NCBI GenBank assembly: GCA_934121905.1
Contig: CAKOVI010000002.1
Span: 148,768-212,767, forward strand
Direction of reading: 5' to 3'
Origin: an uncultured Clostridia bacterium
GTDB lineage: Bacteria > Bacillota > Clostridia > TANB77 > CAG-508
DNA length: 64,000 bases
This document shows positions 26,962-35,007 of this stretch, in pieces. Below the pieces are notes generated by a model. That model made no database searches. It saw only the letters and a list, made by a program, of their open reading frames with translations, and was not told where the DNA came from. Position 1 is the first letter of the stretch. Every line of letters begins with the position of its first letter. A program made the translations under genes and the position numbers.

Positions 26962-28206
26962 ATGGAGCTAAAGACAAGATATCAATACACATATTTTATA
27001 CATACTTTTATTGTAAAAGAAAATAAATATAGTAAATATATATTAAAATTATTAAAAGACCAAAGATTTAAATTAAGAATATTTAATAAAGATAAAGATT
27101 TAGAAATATATACACATTTTTTGCCAAAAATACGCGACTTTCTATTTGGAACATTTGAATTAGATGATAGATATAAGGAATCAAAATTAAATGAATTGCC
27201 AATAGAAACAAAAGCAGCAGTGCTTAGTAGATATCCAAGTGTAACATTTGAATACGAATTAGAACAAGATATCCAAGGTAAGACTATAGATGAAAGCAGT
27301 ATTTTCTTTAAAATTCAAAAAATAGGCTTAGTATTATTTAATACTGGAATATGCTTTTTATATTTAAAAACAAATATTGAAGGAAGTGAAGAATTTTCAG
27401 ATATATTAAATTTTAATTATAAATTTAGAGACATAAACCAAGAAGGCAATAATTTAAAGAATTATGAAAATATCAAGGTACAAGCAAACTCTTTTGAAAA
27501 TATAGAAGCAATCCAAGATTTTATAAATAGTATTACAGGACCTAATATAGATGCCCTAAAATTAAATCTGGATGTAGAAAGATTTTATACATATTCGTAC
27601 ACATGCATAAAACAAGATGCATGGAACATAAGCACATCATTTGATAATATAAAAAATGACTTTTTAAAATATGTAAATATACTATCAAATGATAGCAATA
27701 CTAATTCTGTTATGTGTGAAAACTCTAAGGTCATTGGAACTTCTAAATATTCTAAAATAGGAATTTCAAAATTAGGTGTAAATTTACTTAGCTCAGATTG
27801 TGACATAAACAATTATACGGTATTACCTACGGAATATGAAAATCAATATTTTTATACTTACATACTTTCTTTATATTTGAAAGTTTATTTGAAAAAATTA
27901 AATTTTGAATTTAAAGAAGGTAAAGATTCTAAAGAAATAGAAGTAACCAGAAAAAAATTTATTAATTTTACGAAAAAATTATGGATTCAAGAGATAACGT
28001 CTGATGATGTGGGTAGCTTATATTATACATACATTAAGGATGTTTTAGAGATTGAAAAGTTATATAATGATGTAAAAAATAAATATAATATTTTATACAG
28101 CGAACTAAAAATCGAAAAAAACGAAAAAATGACAGGGTTTATTATACTAGTTCTGATTGCAACATTAGTATTTAATATTGTTAATTTTATAATAAGTTTT
28201 AATTAG
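26962..28206 (+). CDS. Conserved-looking protein with C-terminal membrane helix, unknown function
   Basis: A 414-residue protein beginning MELKTRYQYTYFIHTFIVKE. Most of the chain is soluble with alternating strands and helices. Residues about 345-385 are a long charged helix (DVLEIEKLYNDVKNKYNILYSEL), followed by one hydrophobic helix and a short polar end. That arrangement recalls CorA-like or RMD1-like proteins that oligomerise through helices, but the CorA GMN motif is absent. It is co-transcribed with the WG-repeat gene (AAAAAAGGAG ribosome site) and ends at a terminator. Confidence 0.5.
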   Translation: MELKTRYQYTYFIHTFIVKENKYSKYILKLLKDQRFKLRIFNKDKDLEIYTHFLPKIRDFLFGTFELDDRYKESKLNELPIETKAAVLSRYPSVTFEYELEQDIQGKTIDESSIFFKIQKIGLVLFNTGICFLYLKTNIEGSEEFSDILNFNYKFRDINQEGNNLKNYENIKVQANSFENIEAIQDFINSITGPNIDALKLNLDVERFYTYSYTCIKQDAWNISTSFDNIKNDFLKYVNILSNDSNTNSVMCENSKVIGTSKYSKIGISKLGVNLLSSDCDINNYTVLPTEYENQYFYTYILSLYLKVYLKKLNFEFKEGKDSKEIEVTRKKFINFTKKLWIQEITSDDVGSLYYTYIKDVLEIEKLYNDVKNKYNILYSELKIEKNEKMTGFIILVLIATLVFNIVNFIISFN

Positions 28207-28208
28207 TT

Positions 28209-28240
28209 GAAGAAGGGAAAGATTCCTTTCTTCATTTTTT
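28209..28240 (+). terminator. Terminator of the WG-repeat operon
   Basis: GAAGAAGGGAA and TTCCTTTCTTC form an 11-bp stem with one G-U pair, followed by ATTTTTTT. Confidence 0.8.
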
Positions 28241-28325
28241 TGAAAATGTACCAACAAAATTATTGAAAATTGACCAATAAAATCCTTGAAAATGTACCAA
28301 TAAAAATCTTGAAAATTGACCAATG
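28241..28325. repeat. Four 23-base direct repeats, possible IS21-type end remnant
   Basis: Units start at 28241, 28264, 28287 and 28310, each opening TGAAAAT and alternating GTACCAA with TGACCAA. The exact 23-base period and the TGGTCAATTTTCA-like reverse strand resemble the multiple terminal repeats of IS21-family elements. No transposase is present here. Confidence 0.6.
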
Positions 28326-28364
28326 GTATAGTATAATACATATTGAAATAGGAAGGGCAAAAAT

Positions 28365-28739
28365 ATGAGAGTAAAATGTGGAGTAGATATTATAGAAATA
28401 AATAGAATACAAGAAAGTATAGAAAAATTAGGAGAAACATTTTTAAATAAAGTATATACAAAAAAAGAAATAGAATATTGTGAAAGCAAAGGAAAAAATA
28501 AATATCAGCATTATGCAGCAAGATTTGCAGTAAAAGAAGCAGCATTTAAGGCAGTATCAGAATCGGTAGAAGATAAATTTGCAATATCATGGAAAGACAT
28601 AGAAACCACAAACGATGAGCAAGGAAGACCAAAGACGGAAATATTATTTTTAAAAAATAAAAAGGTAGAAAATATAGATGTAAGTATATCTCATTGCAAA
28701 GACTATGCAATGGCTAATGTTACAGTATTATTTAAGTAA
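28365..28739 (+). CDS. acpS: Holo-[acyl-carrier-protein] synthase
   Basis: A 124-residue enzyme with the two AcpS signatures: CGVDIIEINRI, whose Asp binds magnesium, and AARFAVKEAAFKAV, whose Glu and Lys hold CoA. The tail has ISHCKDYAMANVTV. It moves 4'-phosphopantetheine from CoA to acyl carrier protein in fatty acid synthesis. Full length. GGAAGGG precedes the ATG. TatD follows 15 bases later, so the two are co-transcribed. Confidence 0.95.
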   Translation: MRVKCGVDIIEINRIQESIEKLGETFLNKVYTKKEIEYCESKGKNKYQHYAARFAVKEAAFKAVSESVEDKFAISWKDIETTNDEQGRPKTEILFLKNKKVENIDVSISHCKDYAMANVTVLFK

Positions 28740-28754
28740 GAAAGGAACGCAAAA

Positions 28755-29537
28755 ATGGAATACTTTGATACACATATGCACCTAGATGATGAAAAATTTG
28801 ATGAAGACAGAGAAGAAGTAATTCAAAAAATTCAAAATGCAAATGTAATAAAATGCATAAATATGGGGTGTAATATAGAAACTTCAAAAAAAGCGGTAGA
28901 ATTATCAAAAAAATATGAATTTATATATTCTGCAGTTGGAATTCATCCAGAAGAACTTCCACAAACAGAGGAAGAACTGTGGAAAAGTATAGAAAAAATC
29001 GAAGAATTAGCAGTATCTAACAAAAAAACGATAGCAATTGGTGAAATAGGTTTAGACTATTATTGGAAAAACGATAATAAAGAATTTCAGAAAAAAGCAT
29101 TTATAAAACAAATAGAGTTAGCAAATAAACTAAACTTACCAATATCAATACATTCGAGAGAAGCCATAGATGATACAATTGAAATAATTAGAAAATATAA
29201 AATAAAAAAATCAGGAGTACTTCATTGCTGCCCATTTAATCCAGAACTTGTAAAGCAAGGGTTAGAAGTAGGGCTATATATAGCATTTGGAGGAACTTGT
29301 ACCTTCAAAAGCTCTAAAAATGCACCCAAAATAGTAGAAATGGTGCCAATGGGTAAAATGCTTATAGAAACAGATGCACCATATTTAGCACCAGAGCCTG
29401 TTAGGGGAACAAGAAATGATTCAAGTAATTTAAAATATATAGTTCAAAAATTAGCAGAATTTAAAGGTGTTGAGCCAGAAGTAATTGCAAAGGTAACTTT
29501 CGAAAATGCAACAAAGTTATTTTTAGAAAATAAATAA
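28755..29537 (+). CDS. tatD: TatD family metal-dependent hydrolase
   Basis: A 260-residue TIM-barrel hydrolase with FDTHMHLDD at the N-terminus (metal-binding His pair), AIGEIGLDYYW with the bridging Glu, PISIHSREA, GVLHCCPFN and LIETDAPYLAPEP with the catalytic Asp. Family members are 3'-5' exonucleases or D-aminoacyl-tRNA deacylases. Full length. AAAGGAACG precedes the ATG. It lies between acpS and a small ORF in a tight same-strand series ending with the YqeY gene. Confidence 0.93.
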   Translation: MEYFDTHMHLDDEKFDEDREEVIQKIQNANVIKCINMGCNIETSKKAVELSKKYEFIYSAVGIHPEELPQTEEELWKSIEKIEELAVSNKKTIAIGEIGLDYYWKNDNKEFQKKAFIKQIELANKLNLPISIHSREAIDDTIEIIRKYKIKKSGVLHCCPFNPELVKQGLEVGLYIAFGGTCTFKSSKNAPKIVEMVPMGKMLIETDAPYLAPEPVRGTRNDSSNLKYIVQKLAEFKGVEPEVIAKVTFENATKLFLENK

Positions 29538-29553
29538 AAGGAGATGAATAAAA

Positions 29554-29685
29554 ATGCTAGAAGTAAAAAGAGACGATTTTGATGAAAATTTAGAGGACAT
29601 AATGAACAGCATAAACGGAATTTTAAATAAAACTGGAAAAGGTTATGAAACAACTGAAGATGACGAAGAAGAGAAAAAGAAATAA
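29554..29685 (+). CDS. Small acidic protein of unknown function (43 aa)
   Basis: A 43-codon ORF with a clear AAGGAG ribosome site between tatD and the YqeY gene, 16 bases after the former and 21 before the latter. The peptide has DDFDENLEDIMNSINGILNK, a short amphipathic helix, and ends in a run of acidic residues and lysines. No family recognised. The ribosome site and operon placement support real translation. Confidence 0.6.
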   Translation: MLEVKRDDFDENLEDIMNSINGILNKTGKGYETTEDDEEEKKK

Positions 29686-29706
29686 ATATAGAAAGAAGGA
29701 TTTAAA

Positions 29707-30147
29707 ATGTTAAAAGAAGAATTAATGCAAGATTTAAAAGAAGCTATGAAAGAAAAAAATACAATAAAAAAGGATACTGTTCAAATGGTAAGAGCAGCAA
29801 TTTTACAAATTGAAAAAGATAAAGGAATAGAAGTTGATGATAACAAAATAATTGAAATCATTGCTAAAGAAGTTAAAGGAAAAAAAGATGCTTTAGTAGA
29901 ATTTGAAAAAGGTGGAAGAGAAGATTTGATAGAACAAACAAATAAAGAAATTGAAGTGCTAGAAAAATATTTACCAAAGCAATTAAGTAAAGATGAAATT
30001 ACAGAAATTGTTAAAGAAATAATAGTTTCTCTTGGTGCTACTTCAATTAAAGATATGGGACCTGTTATGAAAGAAGCTAAGGCTAAAATTGGGGCAGCTG
30101 CTGATGGTAGAACAATTAATGAGGTGGTTAAAGAATTATTAGGATAA
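29707..30147 (+). CDS. yqeY: YqeY (GatB/YqeY-domain) protein
   Basis: A 146-residue protein with DLKEAMKEKNTIKKDTVQMVRAAI, the EKGGREDLIEQTNKEIEVLEKYLPKQL helix and DMGPVMKEAKAKIGAAADGRTINEVVKELL, the normal YqeY length and pattern. The domain resembles the tRNA-binding tail of the GatB amidotransferase subunit, but the stand-alone protein has no settled function. AGAAAGGA precedes the ATG. Last gene of the acpS-tatD cluster. Confidence 0.93.
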   Translation: MLKEELMQDLKEAMKEKNTIKKDTVQMVRAAILQIEKDKGIEVDDNKIIEIIAKEVKGKKDALVEFEKGGREDLIEQTNKEIEVLEKYLPKQLSKDEITEIVKEIIVSLGATSIKDMGPVMKEAKAKIGAAADGRTINEVVKELLG

Positions 30148-30160
30148 TTTTTTATTAGGG

Positions 30161-30189
30161 ACGGTTCCTTTTCATATTGGAACCGTTTC
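30161..30189 (+). terminator. Terminator of the acpS-yqeY cluster
   Basis: ACGGTTCC and GGAACCGT form an 8-bp stem followed by TTTCTT. The arms resemble the GGACCGGTTC repeat family found elsewhere in the window. Confidence 0.7.
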
Positions 30190-30243
30190 TTGCTTATAAC
30201 TCTATAATATCTAAATCATTTGGCACTATGACATTACTACTAA

Positions 30244-30393
30244 AATATTTTTGATGAAAAAGCATTAAAAAAAGCTCATGAAGAATATGATAAATATATG
30301 ACAAATCATTTAATACAAGCAGAAAAAGACTATTTAGAAATAATGGGTGAAGATATTAAAAAATTGAAATGTAAAATGAATAAAATTATATAA
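30244..30393 (+). pseudogene. Short coding relic of unknown family
   Basis: A frame opening after a stop at 30241 reads FDEKALKKAHEEYDKYMTNH and later EIMGEDIKKLKCKMNK, a charged helix-rich segment that looks like the C-terminus of a larger protein. It has no start codon with a ribosome site. The parent family was not recognised. Confidence 0.35.
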
Positions 30394-30423
30394 TCAATAA
30401 TAAAGTCTAATAGAGGTGAAAAT

Positions 30424-31159
30424 ATGGATATAATAAAAACCACACTATTAGGCTTATTTTTTGGCACATTTGGAACAACACTAGGAGGGATAATAGGATG
30501 TTTCTTCAAAAATGTGTCAAATAAATTTTTAAGTTTTATACTATCATTTGCATCAGGACTAATGATGTCAATAATATGTTTTGATTTAATACCAGAAGCT
30601 TTAGGAATAGCAAATATACCTACTGTGATATTTGGAATATTTTTAGGAATAGTAGCAATGATATTTTGTGATTTATTAGTAAGCAAAAAATTTAATCAAA
30701 AAAGAGAATTACAAACAAATAATTTACTAAAAACGGGAATTATTGTAAGCATTGGACTTGCAATACATAATTTTCCAGAAGGATTAGCAATTGGTTCAGG
30801 GTTTGAAGCATCAACAAAATTAGGTATAGGTCTTGCAATTGCTATATGTTTACACGATATACCAGAAGGAATATCAATGGCTGTTCCAATGAAAAATGGA
30901 GGAATGGAAATATGGAAAGTAATTTTCTATGTTGTATTATCAGGTGTTACAACAGGAATTGGAGCGTTCTTTGGAGCTATAATTGGAAGTATTTCTGAAA
31001 CTATTATAGCAATAAATTTAAGTTTTGCAGCAGGGGCAATGCTTTATATTGTTTCAGGTGAATTAATTCCAGAATCAAATAAACTTTATAGGGGAAGAAT
31101 GAGTGCTGTTCGGAAATATGATTGGTTTTATTCTTGGAATTTTAGCAACTAAAATTTAA
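30424..31159 (+). CDS. ZIP family metal transporter, needs +1 shift at CGGA
   Basis: With a +1 shift at codon 230 the protein has 244 residues and eight predicted membrane helices, as in ZIP (ZupT/GufA-like) transporters. It has ASGLMMSIICFDLIPEA, HNFPEGLAIGSGF and LHDIPEGISMAVP, whose His and Glu residues form the metal site, and GELIPESN before the last helix. The shifted reading supplies that helix, VGNMIGFILGILATKI. Without the shift the protein ends in an unrelated short tail at 31152. It imports divalent metals such as Zn, Fe or Mn. GAGGTG precedes the ATG. Confidence 0.85.
31111..31114 (+). other. CGGA +1 shift site in the ZIP transporter
   Basis: GTT CGG AAA in the zero frame. Skipping C gives GTT GGA AAT (Val-Gly-Asn) and restores the final transmembrane helix. 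Confidence 0.82.
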
Positions 31160-31245
31160 TTTTAATATATTAACAAAAAAAAGATTTTTTGTCGAGTTTT
31201 GTTAGTACATTAACAAAACTTAACAAAACAAAAATTCGCAAACTA

Positions 31246-31274
31246 TTGACAACAAAAGACAAAAAATATATAAT
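31246..31274 (+). promoter_or_regulatory. Promoter of pcrA
   Basis: TTGACA (31246-31251), 17 bases, TATAAT (31269-31274): perfect consensus. Confidence 0.85.
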
Positions 31275-31297
31275 ACAAAAGCAAATAAAAATGCTCG

Positions 31298-31335
31298 ATT
31301 GGGACCAAAAAGAACCGACCTAAATAGGTCCCAAT
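31298..31335 (+). repeat. Palindrome in the pcrA leader (GGACC repeat family)
   Basis: ATTGGGACC pairs with GGTCCCAAT around a CAAAAAGAACCGACC core. It lies between the promoter and the ribosome site, so it would fold in the mRNA leader. Confidence 0.7.
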
Positions 31336-31359
31336 TAAGCAAGTGGAGGAGAAAAAGAA

Positions 31360-33675
31360 ATGCCAGAAATACTAAATGGATTAAATGATAAACAATACGA
31401 AGCAGTAGTAAACACAGAAGGACCAGTACTAGTAATAGCAGGAGCTGGAAGTGGAAAAACAAAAGTATTAACACATAAAATTGCATATTTAATACAAGAA
31501 AAAAATGTCTTACCATGGAATATCTTAGCAATAACATTTACAAACAAAGCCGCAAATGAAATGAAAGAAAGAATAGCGGGTCTAGTTGGGGAAACAGCAA
31601 AAGATATATGGATGGGAACATTTCACTCAATATGTGTAAGAATACTTAGAAAACATATAGATCAAATTGGATATGATAGTTCATTTATAATATTTGATAC
31701 ATCAGACCAGAAATCATTAATAAAAAAATGTCTAAAAGAACTACAAATAGATGATAAACAATTTTCAGAAAAAAACGTGCAAGCAGAAATAAGTAATGCA
31801 AAAAATGAAATGTTAGAGCCAGACCAATATGCATTTAAAGTACATGGAGACTTTAGAAAAGAAAAAATAGCAACAGTATATGAATTATATCAAAAAAGAC
31901 TAAAAGAAAATAATGCAATAGACTTTGATGATATAATAAATTTCACAATAAAAATATTTAATGAAAAACCAGAAATAGCAAATTACTATTCGTCAAAATT
32001 TAGATATGTATTAGTAGACGAATATCAAGATACAAACAAATCACAATTCACACTTGTAAAAATGCTTGCAGAAGTAAACCAAAATATTACAGTTGTTGGA
32101 GATAATGACCAAGGAATATATTCATTCCGTGGAGCAGATATTTCAAATATTTTAAATTTTGAAAAAGACTTCAAAAACACAAAAATAATAAAATTAGAGC
32201 AAAATTATAGATGTACAGGAAATATCTTAAAAGCTGCAAATGCCATAATAAAAAACAATGAAACAAAATATGATAAAAAATTATGGACAGAAAATGGAGA
32301 AGGAGCATTGCCTAGAGTATATTCTGCAGATAATGAGTATGATGAAGCATCATTTATTGTAGAACAAATTTCAAGACTAAAAAGAGAAGAAAACTACAAA
32401 TATTCAGATTTTGCAGTATTATATAGAATGAATACACAATCAAGAGCAATAGAAGATATTTTAAGAAGAGAAGCAATTCCATATAAAATGGTTGGAGGGC
32501 TAAAATTCTATGAAAGAAAAGAAATTAAAGACATAATTTCATATTTAAGATTAGCACAAAATCCATCAGATAATTTAAGTTTAATAAGAGTTATAAATGA
32601 ACCCAAAAGAGGAATTGGAAAAACAAGCTTAGACCAAGTAGAACAACTAGCAAATCATAATGAAATATCTATGTATGAAATCATAAAAGATGCCAATTTA
32701 TATGGTTTAAATAGAATATATTTAAAATCAAGAGATTTTGTGGATTTAATAGAAGACGCAAAAACTAAAAAAGAAACTATGGGAATATCAGATTTTATAC
32801 AATATATGTTAAAAAAATCTGGATATATAAAGGCATTAGAAGAAGAAAAAACAATTGAAGCAGAAAACAGAATAGAAAACTTAGAAGAATTTTTAACTGT
32901 TGCAATGGAATTTGAAAAAGAAGAAGCAGAAAATAGTTTACAAAATTTTTTAGAAGGAATGACATTATCATCAGATATAGACAATGTAGAAGATGAAGAT
33001 GATTCTGTTACATTAATGACATTACATAGTGCAAAGGGACTAGAATTTCCGGTAGTATTTTTGGTAGGAATGGAAGAAGGAATATTCCCAGGATTTAGGT
33101 CAATAGGAGAGCCAGAAGCAATTGAGGAAGAAAGACGTTTATGTTATGTTGGTGTAACAAGGGCAAGAGAAAATTTATTTTTAACATGTAGTAAAATGCG
33201 TACAGTTTTTGGTTCTACAAGTTGCAATCTACCATCAAGATTTTTAGAAGAAATTCCACAAGAATTGCTAGACGGATATGATGAAGCTTTTGGAAATGGA
33301 ATAAAGAAGAAAAAAGAAGAAAAAGAATATGCTTGGACTTACGGAAACAACACAGGAGCAAGCAAAATTAAGTCATATAATATTAATGATGTCAAAAGTA
33401 AAACTGTTGCCGCAGCAAGTTCTGTATTTGGAAAAGCCTCAAGTTTCGGAAGGTCAGCAGAAAGTTTCATAAATGGACTTGGAAAAGCTCAAAGTACGGA
33501 AAATGTGGACTTATCTAAGTACACAACTGGGGTTAAAGTATTCCATAAAAAATTCGGAGAAGGTGTAATTACAAAAACTGAACCAGAAGGCGAAGATTTA
33601 AAAGTAGATATTAGCTTTGATAAGGTTGGACATAAAAGGCTTATGGCTAAATTTGCAAAACTTGAAATTATTTAA
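31360..33675 (+). CDS. pcrA: ATP-dependent DNA helicase PcrA (UvrD/Rep family)
   Basis: A 771-residue superfamily 1A helicase. Walker A is GAGSGKT (28-34); AITFTNKAANEMKERI, the Walker B motif VDEYQDTNK, VVGDNDQGIYSFRGAD, LEQNYRC, VTLMTLHSAKGLEFPVVFLVG and CYVGVTRARENLFLTCS follow. The C-terminus has the PcrA Tudor-like module VFHKKFGEGVITKTEPEG. It unwinds DNA 3'-5' in repair and rolling-circle replication and removes RecA. TGGAGGAG precedes the ATG. Alone behind its own promoter. Confidence 0.97.
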   Translation: MPEILNGLNDKQYEAVVNTEGPVLVIAGAGSGKTKVLTHKIAYLIQEKNVLPWNILAITFTNKAANEMKERIAGLVGETAKDIWMGTFHSICVRILRKHIDQIGYDSSFIIFDTSDQKSLIKKCLKELQIDDKQFSEKNVQAEISNAKNEMLEPDQYAFKVHGDFRKEKIATVYELYQKRLKENNAIDFDDIINFTIKIFNEKPEIANYYSSKFRYVLVDEYQDTNKSQFTLVKMLAEVNQNITVVGDNDQGIYSFRGADISNILNFEKDFKNTKIIKLEQNYRCTGNILKAANAIIKNNETKYDKKLWTENGEGALPRVYSADNEYDEASFIVEQISRLKREENYKYSDFAVLYRMNTQSRAIEDILRREAIPYKMVGGLKFYERKEIKDIISYLRLAQNPSDNLSLIRVINEPKRGIGKTSLDQVEQLANHNEISMYEIIKDANLYGLNRIYLKSRDFVDLIEDAKTKKETMGISDFIQYMLKKSGYIKALEEEKTIEAENRIENLEEFLTVAMEFEKEEAENSLQNFLEGMTLSSDIDNVEDEDDSVTLMTLHSAKGLEFPVVFLVGMEEGIFPGFRSIGEPEAIEEERRLCYVGVTRARENLFLTCSKMRTVFGSTSCNLPSRFLEEIPQELLDGYDEAFGNGIKKKKEEKEYAWTYGNNTGASKIKSYNINDVKSKTVAAASSVFGKASSFGRSAESFINGLGKAQSTENVDLSKYTTGVKVFHKKFGEGVITKTEPEGEDLKVDISFDKVGHKRLMAKFAKLEII

Positions 33676-33820
33676 TAATAGTTGTAAATTTAGTATAAAA
33701 GTGGAGTAATTTGAAAATATCTTAAGAAAACAAAAGATAAGTATAAGAAATTCAAAATTGAAAAAAGAGTGATTATGGTATAGAATATAAAAAATTATGA
33801 TTATTGGGAGAGATTTTGTA

Positions 33821-34861
33821 ATGAAAAATGTACTTATCAAAGTAAGGACTTCATTGAAATTCTTTATATTAGTAAGTATAGCAACATTTCTTATAGCAGG
33901 TGCTGTAATTCTTTTGTACAAGCCTATATATAGCGTTACCCTAGATGGAGAGCTTTTAGGGTATTGTGCACAAAAGAGCAAATTGCAAGCTAAAATAGAT
34001 GAATATGTTGAAGGATTAGATAGCGAAGAAAAAAATGTGGCATTTGTTGAATTAGATGACATGCCAACATATAATTTATGTTTACTAAAAAGAGGAATAA
34101 CAACAAATGATGAAGAAATATATGATAAAATAGCCGAGAAAGGCACTACATATTATAAATATTATGCAATATTAAAAGATAATGAAGAAAAACTATGTGT
34201 ATCTGACTTTTCAACAGCAGAAAGTATTATCCAAGGACTTAAAGACAAAAACAGCGAAAACATAGACAACATACAAATTATAGAAAAATATGATACAGAT
34301 TTAGCAGACTTTGTAAATGCAGAACAAGCAATTGCAAGTTTATATGAAGAAAAAAAGGTAGAACAACCAGTAGTAAAAATAGCATCAACAAAAAATAGTT
34401 CTAAAAAAATAACATCAAAATCAAGTGGGAATGCATCAGGATTTTCAACATCGTCAAACTTATCTAGGTCATCTGCATCATTAGGAATAGGGCTTATTAA
34501 ACCAATTACAGGAACAATAACCTCAAGATTCGGTTCTGTAAGTAGCATTAGGTCAGGCGCCCATACAGGGCTAGATATTGGAGCATCTTCAGGTACACCA
34601 GTAAAAGCAGCAGCATCTGGAACTGTAATATGGGCAGGTTATAAGGGGTCACTTGGAAACTTGGTTGTTGTATCACACACAAATGGTGTGCAGACATATT
34701 ACGGACATTGTAGTAAAATTTATGTATCTAGTGGACAAAGTGTTTCTCAAGGACAAACAATATCAGCTGTTGGATCAACAGGAAATTCCACAGGACCACA
34801 TTTACATTTTGAGATAAGAGTAAATGGTGTGGCATATAATCCACAAAATTATGTATATTAA
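33821..34861 (+). CDS. M23 family metallopeptidase (membrane-anchored)
   Basis: A 346-residue protein with an N-terminal transmembrane helix at about residues 12-32, a middle domain with YSVTLDGELLGYCAQKSKLQAK resembling the wall-associated part of spore or division M23 proteins, a Ser-rich linker and a C-terminal M23 domain: GAHTGLDIGA, GTVIWAGYKGSLGNLVVVSH, TYYGHCSKI and GPHLHFEIRVNG. The zinc ligands (His in HTGLD, its Asp, and HLH) are all present, so it should cut peptidoglycan cross-links. ATG 33821 follows GGGAG; an upstream ATG in frame lacks one. Confidence 0.9.
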   Translation: MKNVLIKVRTSLKFFILVSIATFLIAGAVILLYKPIYSVTLDGELLGYCAQKSKLQAKIDEYVEGLDSEEKNVAFVELDDMPTYNLCLLKRGITTNDEEIYDKIAEKGTTYYKYYAILKDNEEKLCVSDFSTAESIIQGLKDKNSENIDNIQIIEKYDTDLADFVNAEQAIASLYEEKKVEQPVVKIASTKNSSKKITSKSSGNASGFSTSSNLSRSSASLGIGLIKPITGTITSRFGSVSSIRSGAHTGLDIGASSGTPVKAAASGTVIWAGYKGSLGNLVVVSHTNGVQTYYGHCSKIYVSSGQSVSQGQTISAVGSTGNSTGPHLHFEIRVNGVAYNPQNYVY

Positions 34862-34873
34862 TTTTGCATTGGG

Positions 34874-34902
34874 GACGGTTCTTTTAGCTCAAAGGAACCG
34901 TC
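34874..34902 (+). terminator. Terminator of the M23 gene (GGAC repeat family)
   Basis: GACGGTTCTTTT pairs with AAAGGAACCGTC with one G-U pair; TTCGTTTT follows. Confidence 0.7.
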
Positions 34903-35007
34903 TTCGTTTTAAAATAAAAATTCATTCGAAAAAATCATTGCAAAAAAATAATAAATATAATAAAATTACATAAACTAACAATAAGAAAAAATAGGAGGAG
35001 AGAAACT

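Noticed and set aside
28241..28325. CRISPR array
   Set aside because: Units are 23 bases apart with no unique spacers and no cas genes nearby.
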